NCBI RefSeq assembly: GCF_029223195.1
Contig: NZ_JARHUF010000002.1
Coordinates: 62,001 to 126,000 of the forward strand
DNA length: 64,000 bases
Source: Vibrio sp. CAU 1672
GTDB taxonomy: Bacteria > Pseudomonadota > Gammaproteobacteria > Enterobacterales > Vibrionaceae
Direction: 5' to 3'
Shown here: positions 17,366 to 26,389 of the stretch, in pieces
How positions within the stretch are numbered: the stretch's first letter is position 1
Layout of the letters: every line of letters begins with the position of its first letter
The notes under the pieces: model-generated
The model's database searches: none
What the model saw: the letters and a program-made list of their open reading frames with translations, nothing else
What the model was told of the DNA's origin: nothing
Made by a program: the position numbers and the translations under genes

Positions 17366-19448
17366 GGTTTCCTACCACGTTGATTTGTTTGTTTTCTGGA
17401 ATTTCATTGTAAGACAAAACCGCCAACCCTTGGGTGAAGGTTCTGGCGTAACGCGCAATTAACGGTCGTAATTGTGGCATCACTAACAGAATCGGTGCTA
17501 ACCCCTGTTGTTTGAGTTGCTGTCTTATCAGCGGCAGGTTCTGCTGGAACTGGCCCAAAATGTTCGGTTCAATTGGGAAACTGTCGAGCATAACCGGCCC
17601 GCTGGCCTGTGCTTGCTGCAGAGAGGTCAGCAACATCTGTTCCAGCTCGTCTGATAAAGCGTAGACATTGAGCTCATTTTTTTGTCCGGCAATCAGGTTA
17701 ACCAGTGTACGGCGCAAGCTGCAGCGAACATCGGCCGCCAACAAGATGGGATCTTTAGTATTCTCTGAAGATTCCAGCATAGTGTTGGCGATGGTGCGAA
17801 TGTCTTTCAGCGGTACCTGGTCAAGCAGCAGCTGACGGTAAACTTTCAGCTGTTGGGCCGGGGTGAGTGCGGCGCTCAATGCTTCGGCCAGTTTCGGCGC
17901 TTGCTGAGTCAGACGCTGATTCATGGATTCAACATCATCGTGGTTAAACAATTCTGCCAGATTGGTTTTGATGATTTTGCTGATATGTGTTGCGATCACC
18001 GTACCATCATCGACTACCTGGTAACCCATGTTAAGTGCTTTGGCTTTGTCCTGATGCTCGATCCAAACAGCCGGCAACTGATAGGCCGGATCGCTGCCCA
18101 GGATACCATCGATCTCACCATAGGTTTCGCCGACCGCAATTGCCATCAGCCGTTCAGGTTCAATGAAGCCCTGCTCAAAGATTTCACCATTAAGCGAAAT
18201 GGTGTACTGATTGGGCTTAAGGCTGAGGTTATCGCGAATGCGCACTTCCGGTAACAGGAAGCCGACTTGCTCTGACAGATTACGTCGTACGCCCCGAATA
18301 CGCTGGGTCAGTGGCGCTCCCTGATCTTTGTTAACCAGGTGGACCAAGCGGTAACCCAGTGCTAATGACAGGGTGTGAACGTGAGGAATATCGTCCCAGG
18401 TTAGCGGTGTCTCTTCTTCTTGCATTGCCTGAGAAATGGCTTCGACCTGTTCAATTTGCTCATCCTGTACCGGTTGTTTGGCCTGGCGCCATCCGGCAAA
18501 CGCCAGCACAGCGGCGAAAGTAAAGAAGGCCAGATGCGGCATACCGGGTACGATACCGATGATGACCATAATACCGGCGACCGTGTACAAGGTAGCTGGT
18601 GATGCCAGCAGTTGCTTGTGCATGGTTTCGGTCATATCGTTGTCGCTGTCGTTGATGCGAGTCACGATAATCGCGGCGGAAGTCGCGAGAAGCAGCGATG
18701 GAATTTGCGCAACCAGACCATCACCGATGGTCAGCAGGGCATAGGTTTTGAACGCTTCGGACGCAGCCAGCCCGTGCTCAAACACCCCGATGCTGATACC
18801 ACCGATAATGTTGATGAACAGGATTAACAGGCCAGCGACGGCATCGCCGCGGACGAACTTCGATGCACCATCCATAGAACCGTGAAAGTCGGCTTCATTC
18901 GCGACTTCCCGGCGGCGCAGACGGGCAGCTTCTTGGTCGATCAGGCCAGCGTTGAGGTCGGCATCAATCGCCATCTGTTTACCCGGTAAGGCATCCAGGG
19001 TAAAGCGGGCAGAAACCTCGGATATACGTTCGCCACCTTTGGTGATCACGACAAAGTTAATGATCATCAAAATGACGAACACCACCATACCGACAACGTA
19101 GTTGCCGCCGATCACGACTTCACCGAAAGCCTGGATGACTTTACCCGCCGCTTCACCGCCGTTATGCCCTTCGAGTAATACAATACGGGTGGACGCCACG
19201 TTTAGGGTTAGGCGCAATAAGGTCGCAACCAGCAAAATGGTTGGGAAAATTGAGAAATCGAGTGGCCGTTTTGCCGTGGTACTGACCAGCAGTACCAGAA
19301 TAGCCAGTACGATATTAAAGGTAAACAAAGCATCCAGCAGCAAGGGTGGCAGTGGTAAAATTACCATCGCCAGCACCATCAGCAGGACAACCGGAATTCC
19401 GATGTAGCTTTTGCTGGAGGATTGAAGTTGTTTTAACCGGTTAAGCAT
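17358..19448 (-). CDS. flhA: lateral flagellar export apparatus protein FlhA
   Basis: A 696-residue FHIPEP-family export gate protein, full length. About eight membrane helices fill the first 330 residues, with the family signature around GDALPGKQM-type residues (ARFTLDALPGKQMAIDADLN) and the loop RRREVANEADFHGSMDGASK. The C-terminal 350 residues form the cytoplasmic ring that docks chaperone-substrate complexes (YRLVHLVNKDQGAPL, VVDDGTVIATHISKI). It sits in the inner membrane with FlhB and FliPQR. It lies 31 bases after flhB. Lateral identity comes from the cluster. Confidence 0.96.
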   Translation of the reverse strand: MLNRLKQLQSSSKSYIGIPVVLLMVLAMVILPLPPLLLDALFTFNIVLAILVLLVSTTAKRPLDFSIFPTILLVATLLRLTLNVASTRIVLLEGHNGGEAAGKVIQAFGEVVIGGNYVVGMVVFVILMIINFVVITKGGERISEVSARFTLDALPGKQMAIDADLNAGLIDQEAARLRRREVANEADFHGSMDGASKFVRGDAVAGLLILFINIIGGISIGVFEHGLAASEAFKTYALLTIGDGLVAQIPSLLLATSAAIIVTRINDSDNDMTETMHKQLLASPATLYTVAGIMVIIGIVPGMPHLAFFTFAAVLAFAGWRQAKQPVQDEQIEQVEAISQAMQEEETPLTWDDIPHVHTLSLALGYRLVHLVNKDQGAPLTQRIRGVRRNLSEQVGFLLPEVRIRDNLSLKPNQYTISLNGEIFEQGFIEPERLMAIAVGETYGEIDGILGSDPAYQLPAVWIEHQDKAKALNMGYQVVDDGTVIATHISKIIKTNLAELFNHDDVESMNQRLTQQAPKLAEALSAALTPAQQLKVYRQLLLDQVPLKDIRTIANTMLESSENTKDPILLAADVRCSLRRTLVNLIAGQKNELNVYALSDELEQMLLTSLQQAQASGPVMLDSFPIEPNILGQFQQNLPLIRQQLKQQGLAPILLVMPQLRPLIARYARTFTQGLAVLSYNEIPENKQINVVGNLG

Positions 19449-19479
19449 ACTTTCGTGTCCTTAAGTAAACGCGGATTAA

Positions 19480-20604
19480 TCAGTGCTGCAAATGTTTCGG
19501 AATTGAAAAATGAGGCAGCGGCAGTGGTTGCTCACCATTCCCCCGGCGGAAGGCTTTCAATTGCAGAACATAAGTCAAAATATGGGCCACGGCGATGTAA
19601 AGCTGGCTGGGAATCGCCTGCTCAAGTGCGGTGGTGTGGTAAATCGAACGAGTCAGTGGCGGAGAGTTAATGATCTCCACTTTATTCTCGCGTGCGATTC
19701 GCTGAATATGCATGGCCGTTTCGTCGACGCCTTTAGCGACCACAAATGGTGCATCCGACAGTGAGGTGTCATATTTCAAGGCAACCGCGTAGTGGGTCGG
19801 GTTGGTAATGACGACGTCTGCTGTGGGAACCATTTTATCGATCTTGCGCCGGGCGAACTGTTGCTGGATTTGTCGGATTCGCTGCTTGACTTCAGGGCGG
19901 CCTTCGTTGTTTTTGAACTCTTCTTTCTGCTCTTGCTTGGTCATGCGCAGCTCTTTCAGGTGCTCCCAACGCTGGTAGGGAATATCGATGATCCCGAATA
20001 GTAGTAGCGCAAACCCCATCAGCAGCAGTCCTTCGAACAGGATGGTCATGATCATGGTGACTCCCTGGCTAAGCGGCAGGCTTTGCATGCCGAGCAGGGG
20101 TTGGAGGTGATTGCTCAGATAGCCATACAGCAGGCCAAAGATCACGCCGATTTTGAGGGTTGATTTGACCAGCTCCACCAGTGACCGGGTGGAGAACATG
20201 CGTTTAATGCCACTGAGAGGGTTAAGTTTGCTCAGTTTTGGTAACAGGTTGGCGGGGCGGAACATCCAGCCGCCAAGTACCATAGAGCTGGCAAAAGTCA
20301 CGATAACGATAACAGTGAACAGCGGAATTAATAGCTGGATGATGACCGCCAGGCTTTGGCCAACATGTTCAATCGATTGAAGTGGGTTGGCCAAATCTGC
20401 TTTGGTCAGGGTCATATTATAGCGGAACACGCCGGTAATACTTTGCCAGATGGTGTCCAGTTGACTGTAAAAAAACAATGTGACGGATAAGAAGATCACT
20501 GCTGTGGTGAACTCTTTGGCGCGCGGGATCTGGCCTTCTTCACGGGCCTTTCTTATTTTCTGTGACGAGGCCTGTTCGGTTTTGTCCTGTGACTGATCGC
20601 TCAT
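19480..20604 (-). CDS. flhB: lateral flagellar export protein FlhB
   Basis: A 374-residue export switch protein. It starts DQSQDKTEQASSQKIRKARE, has four membrane helices between about residues 30 and 210, and then a cytoplasmic domain with the self-cleavage motif NPTH in VVITNPTHYAVALKYD. Cleavage between Asn and Pro changes export from hook to filament substrates under FliK control. The length fits the family. Its start overlaps the fliR stop by 4 bases. Confidence 0.96.
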   Translation of the reverse strand: MSDQSQDKTEQASSQKIRKAREEGQIPRAKEFTTAVIFLSVTLFFYSQLDTIWQSITGVFRYNMTLTKADLANPLQSIEHVGQSLAVIIQLLIPLFTVIVIVTFASSMVLGGWMFRPANLLPKLSKLNPLSGIKRMFSTRSLVELVKSTLKIGVIFGLLYGYLSNHLQPLLGMQSLPLSQGVTMIMTILFEGLLLMGFALLLFGIIDIPYQRWEHLKELRMTKQEQKEEFKNNEGRPEVKQRIRQIQQQFARRKIDKMVPTADVVITNPTHYAVALKYDTSLSDAPFVVAKGVDETAMHIQRIARENKVEIINSPPLTRSIYHTTALEQAIPSQLYIAVAHILTYVLQLKAFRRGNGEQPLPLPHFSIPKHLQH

Positions 20605-21377
20605 AGCCCCCCCTGCATAAAGTGATTCAGGTAGTTGAGTGTATCGTGTACCAGAGCGGTATAGCGGCTTGGTACACCAGAAACCGAGATGAGTACGGCA
20701 AACAGGCCGAGTAACATCGTCATTGGAAAACCGAGCGCATAAACGTTCAGTGCCGGCGCAGCACGGTTCATCACACCAAAACTGATATTGGTCAGCAGCA
20801 TGGATACGATTGCCGGTAGCGCAAGCCCCAGCGCGGAGGCGAACATCCAGCCAAAAATATTAATGACGCCCTGCAATGACAAGCTTGTTATGCCTGATCC
20901 TACCGGCCAGATAACAAAGCTCTGGATCAAAATGTCAATTACCAGCAAGTGTCCTTCCAATGCCAGAAACAGCAAGGTGGAGAACAGCAGGAAAATCCGG
21001 CCTATGATCGCCACGGATAACCCGTTGACCGGGTCGTTCATGATCGCCATGCTAAGACCCATCTGCATCGAAACAATTTGCCCGAGCATGGTAAATACAT
21101 TGAACAGCATGTGCAGGATCAGGCCAAACATGATGCCCCAGATCGCCTGTTCAAAGGCGAGGAACAACGAGGTAAGGGAAAACAGTTCTACCGCCGGCAT
21201 TGCAGGCATCAACGGCGCAGTGATGACCGTGATTGATAATGCCAACAGGCTGCGAACCCAGACCGGGATCAACGCGTCGCCAAAAAAAGGCATGGCGATA
21301 AACACTGCGCCAATACGAAAAAACGGCCACCAGAGTTGACCGAGAATCGAAGAGAGATCTGCAAAGGTGATTGCCAT
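20601..21377 (-). CDS. fliR: lateral flagellar export protein FliR
   Basis: A 258-residue polytopic protein with about six membrane helices and the FliR features RIGAVFIAMPFFGDALIPVW near the start and LPAIVSMLLTNISFGVMNRA in the second half. It forms the export gate with FliP and FliQ. It overlaps flhB by 4 bases and touches fliQ by 1 base, so the export genes are translationally coupled. Confidence 0.95.
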   Translation of the reverse strand: MAITFADLSSILGQLWWPFFRIGAVFIAMPFFGDALIPVWVRSLLALSITVITAPLMPAMPAVELFSLTSLFLAFEQAIWGIMFGLILHMLFNVFTMLGQIVSMQMGLSMAIMNDPVNGLSVAIIGRIFLLFSTLLFLALEGHLLVIDILIQSFVIWPVGSGITSLSLQGVINIFGWMFASALGLALPAIVSMLLTNISFGVMNRAAPALNVYALGFPMTMLLGLFAVLISVSGVPSRYTALVHDTLNYLNHFMQGGL

Positions 21378-21646
21378 CAGCCGATCATCCCCGGGATGCT
21401 ATGGAACAGGTAATCAAACAGCTCCATGATTTTGCGCAGCATCCAGTGGCCGGCAAATACCACCATCAGTAGCGTGGTAAACAGGCGCGGCAAAAAGCTC
21501 AGGGTCTGCTCGTTAATTTGGGTTGCAGCTTGAAAAACGGCAATGCCTAGCCCGACCAACAGGCTGGGGACGACAAGGACGCCAACCATCAGGATCACCA
21601 TCCAGATAGCATCGGAAAACAGGGTAACGGTCAGTTCCGGAGTCAT
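21377..21646 (-). CDS. fliQ: lateral flagellar export protein FliQ
   Basis: An 89-residue protein with two membrane helices, the standard FliQ size. It begins MTPELTVTLFSDAIWMVI and contains PSLLVGLGIAVFQAATQINE, the conserved FliQ core. It sits between fliP (12 bases upstream) and fliR. Confidence 0.95.
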   Translation of the reverse strand: MTPELTVTLFSDAIWMVILMVGVLVVPSLLVGLGIAVFQAATQINEQTLSFLPRLFTTLLMVVFAGHWMLRKIMELFDYLFHSIPGMIG

Positions 21647-21658
21647 TGCGCCATCCTC

Positions 21659-22429
21659 TTAACCAAAACTTGCCGACAGGGTGCCGACCGTCATTGCCCA
21701 GCCGTCGACCAGCACAAACACCACCAGTTTAAACGGCAGTGATACAATCAGTGGTGACAGCATCATCATACCCATGGCCATCAATACGCTCGCCACCACG
21801 AGATCGATAACCAAAAACGGGATAAACAACATAAAACCAATCTGGAAGGCGGTTTTAAGTTCACTGATCACAAATGCCGGCAGTACCACGGCAAAAGAGA
21901 TGTCTTCCACTCGCTGATCGAGAGGTTCGTTGGCGATACGCAGCATCTGTTCAAGTGAACTTTGGTGGGTTTGTGCCAGCATAAAGTTACGTACTGGCTG
22001 TTCCGCAACCGAAAATGCCTCTACCAACGTTATTTCGCCGTTATCGTAGGGCTGAAATGCGTTGTCGTGGATATCTGTCCACACCGGTCGCATGATTAGT
22101 ATGGTCAGGGCAAGTGCAATTCCCACCAACACTCGGTTAGGCGGGCTTTGTTGCAGGCCGAGGGCCTGACGCAAAATAGCCAGTACAACGATAATACGCG
22201 TGAAACTGGTGGCCATTAAAATGAAGGCAGGCAAAAAGCTCAATGCCGTCATCAGCAACAAGATTTGCAGCTTTACACTGTACTCTTGCTGGGTATCACC
22301 ATCAGAAACGGAAAGTATGGTCAAGCCGTTATCGGCGGCCATGCCAGGAAAGGCCACCAGGCTCAGAAATAAGATCAGAGCAGGCAGCCATTCCGGTAGT
22401 TGACGCAGTTTCGTCATCAAGTTGTCCAT
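21659..22429 (-). CDS. fliP: lateral flagellar export protein FliP
   Basis: A 256-residue export gate protein with an N-terminal cleavable signal-like segment (LPALILFLSLVAFPGMA) and four further helices. The FliP core is clear: ATSFTRIIVVLAILRQALGL, then PPNRVLVGIALALTILIM, then FVISELKTAFQIGFMLFIPF and LIVSLPFKLVVFVLVDGW. Length matches the family. It starts 6 bases after fliN. Confidence 0.96.
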   Translation of the reverse strand: MDNLMTKLRQLPEWLPALILFLSLVAFPGMAADNGLTILSVSDGDTQQEYSVKLQILLLMTALSFLPAFILMATSFTRIIVVLAILRQALGLQQSPPNRVLVGIALALTILIMRPVWTDIHDNAFQPYDNGEITLVEAFSVAEQPVRNFMLAQTHQSSLEQMLRIANEPLDQRVEDISFAVVLPAFVISELKTAFQIGFMLFIPFLVIDLVVASVLMAMGMMMLSPLIVSLPFKLVVFVLVDGWAMTVGTLSASFG

Positions 22430-22435
22430 CTAACC

Positions 22436-22804
22436 CTAGCGGCCTACGCCAACCAGCGCAGAATCTAAAACGTCCACCAGACGCAGGCCGTACTTATCGT
22501 TGACGACAACCACCTCGGCGTGGCCCATCAAGGAGCCGTTCACTTTTACATCCAGAGGCTCACCGTTGAGTTTGTCCAGCTCGATAACTGTCCCTTCCCC
22601 GGCTTTCATTAAATCACCCAGAGCGATTTCTTTGCTCGCGACTTCGAGTGTTACGGTGACCGGAATACTCTTGAAGAAACTCAAATCGCGCTCGACTTCG
22701 GGAGCGGGTTGAAATGGCGTCTCAGATGCAAAATCTTCCAATTGAAAATCATCAAAATTCAGGTCTTCACTGTCGAATGCGGTGTTTTCTGTAGAGTCGC
22801 TCAT
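22436..22804 (-). CDS. fliN: lateral flagellar switch protein FliN
   Basis: A 122-residue C-ring protein. An acidic N-terminus (DSEDLNFDDFQLEDFASE) is followed by the SpoA domain (SIPVTVTLEVASKEIALGDL, then LDKLNGEPLDVKVNGSLMGH and AEVVVVNDKYGLRLVDVL). FliN forms the base of the C-ring and helps dock the export ATPase complex. It overlaps fliM by 4 bases. Confidence 0.95.
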   Translation of the reverse strand: MSDSTENTAFDSEDLNFDDFQLEDFASETPFQPAPEVERDLSFFKSIPVTVTLEVASKEIALGDLMKAGEGTVIELDKLNGEPLDVKVNGSLMGHAEVVVVNDKYGLRLVDVLDSALVGVGR

Positions 22805-23628
22805 CGATGCGATTCCTTATCATGGTTAAAGATCAAAACGAGTTGGCCATCTTGTTCTGCAACGCGGCCGGAAAAAAGGGTTTGGTTGCCAATACTGACT
22901 GGCACGGTGTTCAGTAGGTCAATCGGCAAAATGTCGTTAGGTTGTAAGTCAATCACGTCATTCAGTGCCATTTGCTTCTTGCTCAGTGTGACATTTAAAC
23001 GTACGGGTGTTGTTTCAAGAGTACGGCAAAATGGCTGATACAAGTTCGTAGGAGACGGCAGCTCCAGTTGTTCAATTAAAGTTTGAATTAAGTGGCCATC
23101 AAGTTTGAAGTGCAACTTGCCGTGATAGTCGTGCAAGCGAATGTCCAGTTCGACATGGATGCCTACCCCCATTGCAGGTTCGAAATCACAACCACTCCAC
23201 ATATTCTCTGGCGCGAGCCATTGGACAATATGTTTACTGATGCGATCTTGAAGTCGCTGATCGCTACTGGTCAGGGTCTCTGACGTGCGATCGACACTTG
23301 CACCATAAAAACGATCGGCCAGTTTGATCAGTAGGGCATTGTCAGTATGAACAAATGCCAAGCCACCATTTTGGTGGCGGTATGCAGAGGTTTCCGCCTT
23401 TGTCATTTCAGAAGGTGAAAAGGTGTGCAACTCTACCGACACTAACTGTGCTTCTACTTTATTGATTTTGAGCCAGTTCTGTAATTCACTGGTCAAGCTT
23501 CCACAAGATTCAGAGAGCAAACTCGCCAATTTGTCGCGAATAATATGAATAGGTTTACCTAATAGCTCTACATCCAACAGTTTGACGTTCGACGGAGATG
23601 AAATAGGTTCTTCAACTCTACTTTCCAT
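22801..23628 (-). CDS. fliM: lateral flagellar switch protein FliM, short form
   Basis: A 275-residue protein, clearly shorter than polar-type FliM (about 330). The last 75 residues form a SpoA domain (VRLNVTLSKKQMALNDVIDL, then QPNDILPIDLLNTVPVSIGN). The middle part is divergent. The usual N-terminal CheY-binding peptide with the LSQxEIDALL pattern is absent; the protein starts MESRVEEPISSPSNVKLLDV. It is first gene of the fliM-to-flhA operon. The position next to fliN fixes the FliM role, though its response to CheY-P may differ from the polar switch. Confidence 0.88.
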   Translation of the reverse strand: MESRVEEPISSPSNVKLLDVELLGKPIHIIRDKLASLLSESCGSLTSELQNWLKINKVEAQLVSVELHTFSPSEMTKAETSAYRHQNGGLAFVHTDNALLIKLADRFYGASVDRTSETLTSSDQRLQDRISKHIVQWLAPENMWSGCDFEPAMGVGIHVELDIRLHDYHGKLHFKLDGHLIQTLIEQLELPSPTNLYQPFCRTLETTPVRLNVTLSKKQMALNDVIDLQPNDILPIDLLNTVPVSIGNQTLFSGRVAEQDGQLVLIFNHDKESHR

Positions 23629-24025
23629 TTATATTTTACCGTGCTTTAACAATTGAGCCAGTTTTAACTCAGTGGCGTGCTAGTCTACACGTGATGATTA
23701 AATTATTTTTAGTTTCAAATCTCGATAATGTGATGTTGGTTCACATGTTGCCTTGACTTACTGATCTCACTCTTCAATTAGAAATAAAAACACGTTATTT
23801 TTGGTGCCAATTAAATAGATAATAAAAAAACAAAAACACAACCATTGTTAAATTCTTATTCGCTTTTACGATAAAGATAAAAAACAAAAGACACAGGTAA
23901 TCATAAGCTTATAGAGAGGGTCTATTTTAAGTTTATGATTTTTTTGCATTTTAAATTCAAGAGATCTCGTGTCTTAATGTGGGTTTTTATTAAAGAATGT
24001 GATTTTTTTAGAATAGAGTTTCAAT
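23629..24025. other. divergent promoter region between fliM and motY arms
   Basis: A 397-base AT-rich region with no gene. It must start transcription both ways into the early lateral flagellar operons. A sigma-54-like element on the plus strand lies at 23737-23752. I found no GG-N10-GC element reading toward fliM, so that promoter remains unlocated. Confidence 0.6.
23737..23752 (+). promoter_or_regulatory. sigma-54-like promoter element upstream of motY
   Basis: TGGTTCACATGTTGCC matches the sigma-54 pattern TGGCAC-N5-TTGC with the required GG-N10-GC spacing; two positions of the -24 box differ. It faces motY-lafK, about 270 bases away. In V. parahaemolyticus the early lateral genes depend on sigma-54 and LafK, which makes this plausible. 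Confidence 0.45.
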
Positions 24026-25045
24026 ATGATTACCGATGCCAAGAATGTAAACTTGGTGGCATATTTAAACAAGTTGTCTAGGTCAGAGGAGTGTAAGAAA
24101 TACTCTTTCCTTCGTAATGGAATAGCATTTCTTATAATCATTGCAACAAGTTTAATGGCTATGTCACTTGCCTCGGCACAAGAAAACATCAATATACCAA
24201 TGGATCTTTCAAGCTGGTCATATAAAGGTGATAAGTTTAAATGCAATTTAATGCATTCGGAAGTTCCGCAGGGGAAGTTTTATTTCCTGGCTGAGCCAGC
24301 TGGTCAGATCACTTTTATTGCTGAGATAAAACAGAGCAATAATATGTGGGACGAAGTTGTGCTACTCAGCAGAAATGCACCGTGGGAAAAGGCGGAAGAT
24401 AGCCATTCTATTGCATCTGTTCATATGCCAAGTCCTACTTCTCGCTTTGCTATTCAGCGCGATGTGGCCAGCCTTCTCTCTGATATTAAGCAGGGGCGGT
24501 GGGTGACACTGGCATTGAGCGGAAGTAAAGATTCCGCTGACTGGGCGTTCACGATTCCAACAATCGGCATCCAGACAGCCATGCAATCTTTTGAGTCATG
24601 TCGGGAGCGATTGCCTGCAATGACGTTTGCCCAAGCCAGAGACATTGTGATGCCGTTTGCTTTTGGTCAACGGACTCTGTCAGAAGCCAATAACAGAACC
24701 TTAAAAGCGTTATACAGCTACCTTGCCGCAGATTCAAAAGTAAGCAAAGTGCTGATCGACGGGCATTCCGACAGCGTTGGCTCTTCTGTTGCCAACCTGT
24801 CTGTCTCAAGACAGCGTGCTGAGCTGGTGGCGAAACAACTGATCAAGCTCGGAACCACAGCATCAAAAATTGAAGTGAGGGCACACGGCTCACGCTACCC
24901 TGTTGCCAGCAATGCAACCTCGGCAGGGCAGCAGAAAAACCGTCGTGTGACCGTGAGACTGGTGCGGGATGATGAAATCGTAGTGCCGACAGTGCACGCA
25001 ACTATGGACAAAGAAATCCAAAAACAAAAGGTAAAGGTTCAATAA
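24026..25045 (+). CDS. motY: lateral flagellar motor protein MotY
   Basis: A 339-residue exported protein. A 30-residue cytoplasmic leader precedes a hydrophobic segment (GIAFLIIIATSLMAMSLA) that ends in a likely signal cleavage after ASA. The first half is the MotY-N-like domain; the second half is an OmpA-like peptidoglycan-binding domain (VLIDGHSDSVGSSVANLSVS, then KNRRVTVRL). MotY forms the T-ring that anchors the stator. In V. parahaemolyticus the lateral MotY lies upstream of lafK, as here. The next gene starts at the stop codon (TAATG). The start lacks a strong ribosome site, so an internal start nearer the signal peptide is possible. Confidence 0.9.
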   Translation: MITDAKNVNLVAYLNKLSRSEECKKYSFLRNGIAFLIIIATSLMAMSLASAQENINIPMDLSSWSYKGDKFKCNLMHSEVPQGKFYFLAEPAGQITFIAEIKQSNNMWDEVVLLSRNAPWEKAEDSHSIASVHMPSPTSRFAIQRDVASLLSDIKQGRWVTLALSGSKDSADWAFTIPTIGIQTAMQSFESCRERLPAMTFAQARDIVMPFAFGQRTLSEANNRTLKALYSYLAADSKVSKVLIDGHSDSVGSSVANLSVSRQRAELVAKQLIKLGTTASKIEVRAHGSRYPVASNATSAGQQKNRRVTVRLVRDDEIVVPTVHATMDKEIQKQKVKVQ

Positions 25046-26376
25046 TGACGATTGCAGACATTTTGTTGGTTGAGCCCAATGAAAACCTTGCTCAATCCGT
25101 TTTGGAAAAGTTACAAGAGGCGGGATACCGAACTCGCCATGCGCGCACGGGGCGCGGTGCTTTGCTCGAGGAACGTGCCGGCGTTACGCTGGTTAGTTCA
25201 AACTTACCTGATATGTGTGTCAGGGAGTTTGTCTCGTGTCACCAAAAGCAACGCAATGCTGGTGTAGCGATTGCAATTGTTGATCAGGAACAGAGCCTGC
25301 TGGCGGCAGAAAGCATGAAAGCGGGTGCCACGGATTACTTGTTGCGTCCATTTGAAAGCATGCAGTTATTGAACTTGCTTAAGCGTGTTGAAGCGCTGGG
25401 CAAACCGATGGCCAACATTGTGGCGGAGTCGTGGCGCAGTAAACAGGTTTTACAACTTGCGCACCGTGCGGCCTGCACTCATGCCAGCGTGTTGATCACT
25501 GGCGAGTCGGGTACGGGTAAAGAGGTGCTGGCGCGTTATGTTCATGAACAATCCACTCGTGCCAGCGGTCCCTTTATTGCGGTCAATTGCGCAGCGATAC
25601 CGGAATCCATGCTGGAAGCGGTGTTGTTCGGTCACGTAAAAGGCGCGTTTACCGGGGCGACCGGTTCACAAAGCGGTAAATTTGAAGAGGCGAATGGCGG
25701 TACTATTCTGCTGGATGAGATCGGTGAGATGTCTCCGGCAGTCCAAGCGAAACTGCTGCGTGTCCTGCAAGAGCGTGAAGTTGAACGTGTTGGTAGCCAC
25801 AAATCCATCCGGTTGGATATCCGCGTGATTGCTGCCACCAACAAAGATCTGCGCGAAGAAGTTCAGAAAGGCACTTTTCGTGAAGATCTTTACTATCGCC
25901 TGGATGTGCTGCCGTTACATTGGCCGCCACTGCGAGAGCGCAAAGAAGACATTTTGCCGATCAGTCAGTTTTTCATCGAAAAGTATCAAGACAGCAGCAA
26001 GTGCTACCTTTCCCAAGATGCGGTTGCAGCTTTGAGTCAATACCACTGGCCGGGCAATATCCGCGAACTGGAAAATGTCATCCAACGCGCTCTGGTCATG
26101 CGTCATGGCGATTACATCACCGCTCATGACCTGATGTTGCCAATTGAACTGTTAACCTCGGTGCAGCCTGCGGAAGCTTCTGCTCCGCTTGGTCATGTGG
26201 AAGCGAAAAAGCAGGCTGAATATCAGTTTATTCTGGACAAGCTTCGCCAGTTCGGGGGTAACCGGACCAAAACCGCAAACGCATTGGGCGTTTCTACCCG
26301 CGCATTGCGCTACAAGCTCGCCGCAATGCGTGAGCATGGAATCGATTTGCAGTCGGCATTAGGCTCGGCTGCGTAG
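25045..26376 (+). CDS. lafK: sigma-54-dependent lateral flagellar activator LafK
   Basis: A 443-residue enhancer-binding protein. Residues 1-115 form a receiver-like domain, but the phospho-acceptor position reads TLVSSNLPD with no aspartate. The AAA+ domain follows, with Walker A GESGTGKE near residue 153, the sigma-54 contact loop GAFTGA near 201, Walker B GTILLDEIGE and ATNKDLREEV. A Fis-type helix-turn-helix ends the protein (GGNRTKTANALGVSTRALRY). LafK is known to switch on the early lateral genes in V. parahaemolyticus. The stop of motY overlaps its start by one base, and fliE follows by 13 bases. Confidence 0.95.
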   Translation: MTIADILLVEPNENLAQSVLEKLQEAGYRTRHARTGRGALLEERAGVTLVSSNLPDMCVREFVSCHQKQRNAGVAIAIVDQEQSLLAAESMKAGATDYLLRPFESMQLLNLLKRVEALGKPMANIVAESWRSKQVLQLAHRAACTHASVLITGESGTGKEVLARYVHEQSTRASGPFIAVNCAAIPESMLEAVLFGHVKGAFTGATGSQSGKFEEANGGTILLDEIGEMSPAVQAKLLRVLQEREVERVGSHKSIRLDIRVIAATNKDLREEVQKGTFREDLYYRLDVLPLHWPPLRERKEDILPISQFFIEKYQDSSKCYLSQDAVAALSQYHWPGNIRELENVIQRALVMRHGDYITAHDLMLPIELLTSVQPAEASAPLGHVEAKKQAEYQFILDKLRQFGGNRTKTANALGVSTRALRYKLAAMREHGIDLQSALGSAA

Positions 26377-26389
26377 AGGAGAAGAAAGA

